64,000 bases of DNA from Psoroptes ovis (taxonomy: Eukaryota > Arthropoda > Arachnida > Sarcoptiformes > Psoroptidae): NCBI GenBank assembly GCA_002943765.1, contig PQWQ01000037.1:242710-306709 (forward strand), in the 5' to 3' direction. Position numbers and translations under genes: made by a program. The notes below the pieces were generated by a model. It was not told the DNA's origin. It was given only the letters and a program-made list of their open reading frames with translations, and ran no database searches. Of the stretch, positions 61,601 to 64,000 are shown one piece after another. Every line of letters starts with the position of its first letter. Within the stretch, counting starts at the first letter, position 1.

Positions 61601-64000
61601 AGGCTATCCATCGTCAAAATTTTTCAAAAAATCGAAAAAATCTAAGCTATCTATCGTCAAAATTTTTGAAAAAATCGAAAAAATCTAAGACTATTGCCTT
61701 TGAAAATTTTTCAAAAAATCGAAAAAATCTAAGACTATTGCCTTTGAAAATTTTTCAAAAAATCGAAAAAATCTAAGGCCTATCCATCGCAAAATTTTTC
61801 AAAAAATCGAAAAAATCTAAGGCTATCCATCGTCAAAATTTTTGAAAAAATCGAAAAAATCTAAGGCTATCCATCGTCAAAATTTTTCAAAAAATCGAAA
61901 AAATCTTAGACTATTGCCTTTGATTTTTTGGAAAAAGATGGCAGTGGATAGCCTTTGATTTTTCTGAAAAAATTGCCTTACTATTGCCTTTGATTTTTTG
62001 GAAAAAGATGGCAGTGGATAGCCTTTGATTTTTGAAAAAATCGAAAAAAATCTAAGGCTATCCATCGTCAAAATTTTTCTAAAAAAATTCAGAAAAAAAT
62101 CGAAAAAATCTAAGACTATTGCCTTGAAAATTTTCAAAAAATCGAAAAAATCTAAGACTATCCATCGTCAAAATTTTTCAAAAAATCGAAAAAATCTAAG
62201 ACTATTGCCTTTGAAAATTTTTCAAAAAATCGAAAAAAATCTTAGACTATTGCCTTTGATTTTTTGGAAAAAGATGGCAGTGGATAGCCTTTGATTTTTC
62301 TGAAAAAATTGCCTTACTATTGCCTTTGATTTTTTGGAAAAAGATGGCAGTGGATAGCCTTTGAAATTTTTCAAAAATCGAAAAAATCTAAGGCTATCCA
62401 TCGTCAAAATTTTTGAAAAAATCGAAAAAATCTAAGGCTATCCATCGTCAAAATTTTTCAAAAAATCGAAAAAATCTAAGACTATTGCCTTTGAAAATTT
62501 TCAAAAAATCGAAAAATCTAAGGCTATCCATCGTCAAAATTTTTCAAAAAATCGAAAAAATCCAAGACTATTGCCTTTGAAAATTTTTCAAAAAATCGAA
62601 AAAATCTAAGACTATCCATCGTCAAAATTTTTCAAAAAATCGAAAAAATCTAAGGCTATCCATCGCCAAAATTTTTCAAAAAATCGAAAAAATCTAAGGC
62701 TATCCATCGTCAAAATTTTTGAAAAAATCGAAAAAATCTAAGACTATTGCCTTTGAAAATTTTTCAAAAAATCGAAAAAATCCAAGACTATTGCCTTTGA
62801 AAATTTTTGAAAAAATCGAAAAAATCTAAGGCTATCCATCGTCAAAATTTTTGAAAAAATCGAAAAAATCTAAGACTATTGCCTTTGAAAATTTTTCAAA
62901 AAATCGAAAAATTCTAAGGTTATCCATCGTCAAAATTTTTGAAAAAATCGAAAAAATCTAAGACTATTGCCTTTGAAAATTTTTGAAAAAATCGAAAAAA
63001 TCTAAGGCTATCCATCGTCAAAATTTTTGAAAAAATCGAAAAAATCTAAGGCTATCCATCGTCAAAATTTTTGAAAAAATCGAAAAAATCTAAGACTATT
63101 GCCTTTGAAAATTTTTCAAAAAATCGAAAAATTCTAAGGTTATCCATCGTCAAAATTTTTGAAAAAATCGAAAAAATCTAAGGCTATCCATCGTCAAAAT
63201 TTTTGAAAAATCGAAAAAATCTAAGACTATTGCCTTTGAAAATTTTTGAAAAAATCGAAAAAATCTTAGACTATGCCTTTGATTTTTTGGAAAAAGATGG
63301 CAGTGGATAGCCTTTGATTTTTTTGAAAAATCGAAAAAATCTAAGACTATTGCCTTTGAAAATTTTTCAAAAAATCGAAAATTCTAAGGTTATCCATCGT
63401 CAAAATTTTTGAAAAAATCGAAAAAATCTAAGACTATTGCCTTTGATTTTTTGGAAAAAGATGGCAGTGGATAGCCTTTGATTTTTTTGAAAAAATCGAA
63501 AAATCTAAGACTATTGCCTTTGAAAATTTTTCAAAAATCGAAAAAATCTAAGGCTATCCATCGCCAAAATTTTTCAAAAAATCGAAAAAATCTAAGGCTA
63601 TCCATCGTCAAAATTTTTGAAAAAATCGAAAAAATCTAAGGCTATCCATCGTCAAAATTTTTGAAAAATCGAAAAAATCTAAGACTATTGCCTTTGAAAA
63701 TTTTTCAAAAAATCGAAAAAATCTTAGACTATTGCCTTGATTTTTTGGAAAAAGATGGCAGTGGATAGCCTTTGATTTTTTGAAAAAATCGAAAAAATCT
63801 AAAGACTATGCCTTTGAAAATTTTCAAAAAATCGAAAAAATCTAAGGCTATCCATCGCCAAAATTTTTCAAAAAATCGAAAAAATCTAAGGCTATCCATC
63901 GTCAAAATTTTTGAAAAAATCGAAAAAATCTAAGGCTATCCATCGTCAAAATTTTTGAAAAAATCGAAAAAATCTAAGGCTATCCATCGTCAAAATTTTT
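58660..64000. repeat. 44-bp minisatellite array with two monomer variants and inverted blocks
   Basis: Over 5.3 kb of tandem repeats running off the window end. Two 44-bp monomers share a second half (aatttttcaaaaaatcgaaa) but differ in the first: variant A reads ctaaggctatccatcgtc, variant B reads ctaagactattgcctttg. A and B are interspersed without strict alternation. At the left edge (58,690-58,960) and in about ten internal blocks (near 60,220, 61,170, 61,940, 62,270, 63,290, 63,460, 63,750) the sequence switches strand, marked by gatggcagtggatagcc, a diverged reverse complement of variant A. Small indels occur (60,665-60,730; 61,640; 62,085). The period is not a multiple of 3, so ORFs crossing it are not genes. 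Confidence 0.97.

Noticed and set aside
61579..62407. Lys/Ser/Phe-rich ORFs on both strands in the satellite
   Set aside because: The 44-bp period gives repeated peptides in any open frame; no start context and indels break them.
58660..64000. CRISPR-like array
   Set aside because: Direct repeats have no unique spacers: the whole 44-bp unit repeats, in a eukaryotic context.

Overview
The window looks like nuclear DNA from an arthropod, most likely an acariform mite (Dermatophagoides/Psoroptes type). It is very AT-rich. Introns inside coding regions are mostly 60-75 bp with gtaag/ag borders, proteins carry long Asn, Gln, His and Ser runs, and the recognisable genes are animal families: SRF, MFSD4-type transporters, NRF-6-type acyltransferase, TMEM117, luciferase-like acyl-CoA synthetase, F-box/LRR. 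The species assignment is inference. No bacterial genes, rRNA, tRNA or CRISPR array were recognised. All exon joins were made by hand from splice motifs and reading phase.

Layout. (1) 1-13,067, plus strand: the 3' part of a serum response factor (SRF/blistered) gene with long, repeat-filled introns. A further five-exon Asn/Ser/Asp-rich coding block (10,353-13,067) is either its 3' end or a separate gene whose start was not found. (2) 13,253-27,039, minus strand, compact: two tandem MFSD4-like transporters, a secreted Cys-rich protein, a seven-exon NRF-6-like membrane acyltransferase, a luciferase/4CL-like acyl-CoA synthetase, and a leucine-rich-repeat protein. (3) 27,040-42,631: a 15.6-kb stretch with no supportable gene, holding 34 copies of a short palindromic element. 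(4) 42,632-57,551, plus strand: a large F-box/LRR protein with an MGNQCCCCC N terminus, a TMEM117 orthologue with a very long Asn-rich N-terminal extension, and a small secreted protein that could be a peptide precursor. (5) About 58,660 to the window end: a 44-bp minisatellite in two monomer variants with inverted blocks, running off the edge.

The most striking feature is a family of about 80-bp near-perfect palindromes, here called FB80: 58 copies hand-located between 750 and 57,843, all in introns or intergenic DNA. Most have termini like TTAGGTTGTCCG...CGGACAACCTAA next to TA, as expected for Tc1/mariner-type MITEs. At least three subtypes occur, and in one of them both arms share the same substitutions. 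A second foldback family (about 120 bp, FB120) has five copies. The 44-bp array contains the short motif actatagcctt, which also recurs singly in introns and intergenic DNA.

The genes do not form one pathway. Likely themes are transcriptional control (SRF), lipid and acyl metabolism (synthetase, acyltransferase), solute transport (MFS pair) and protein turnover (F-box).
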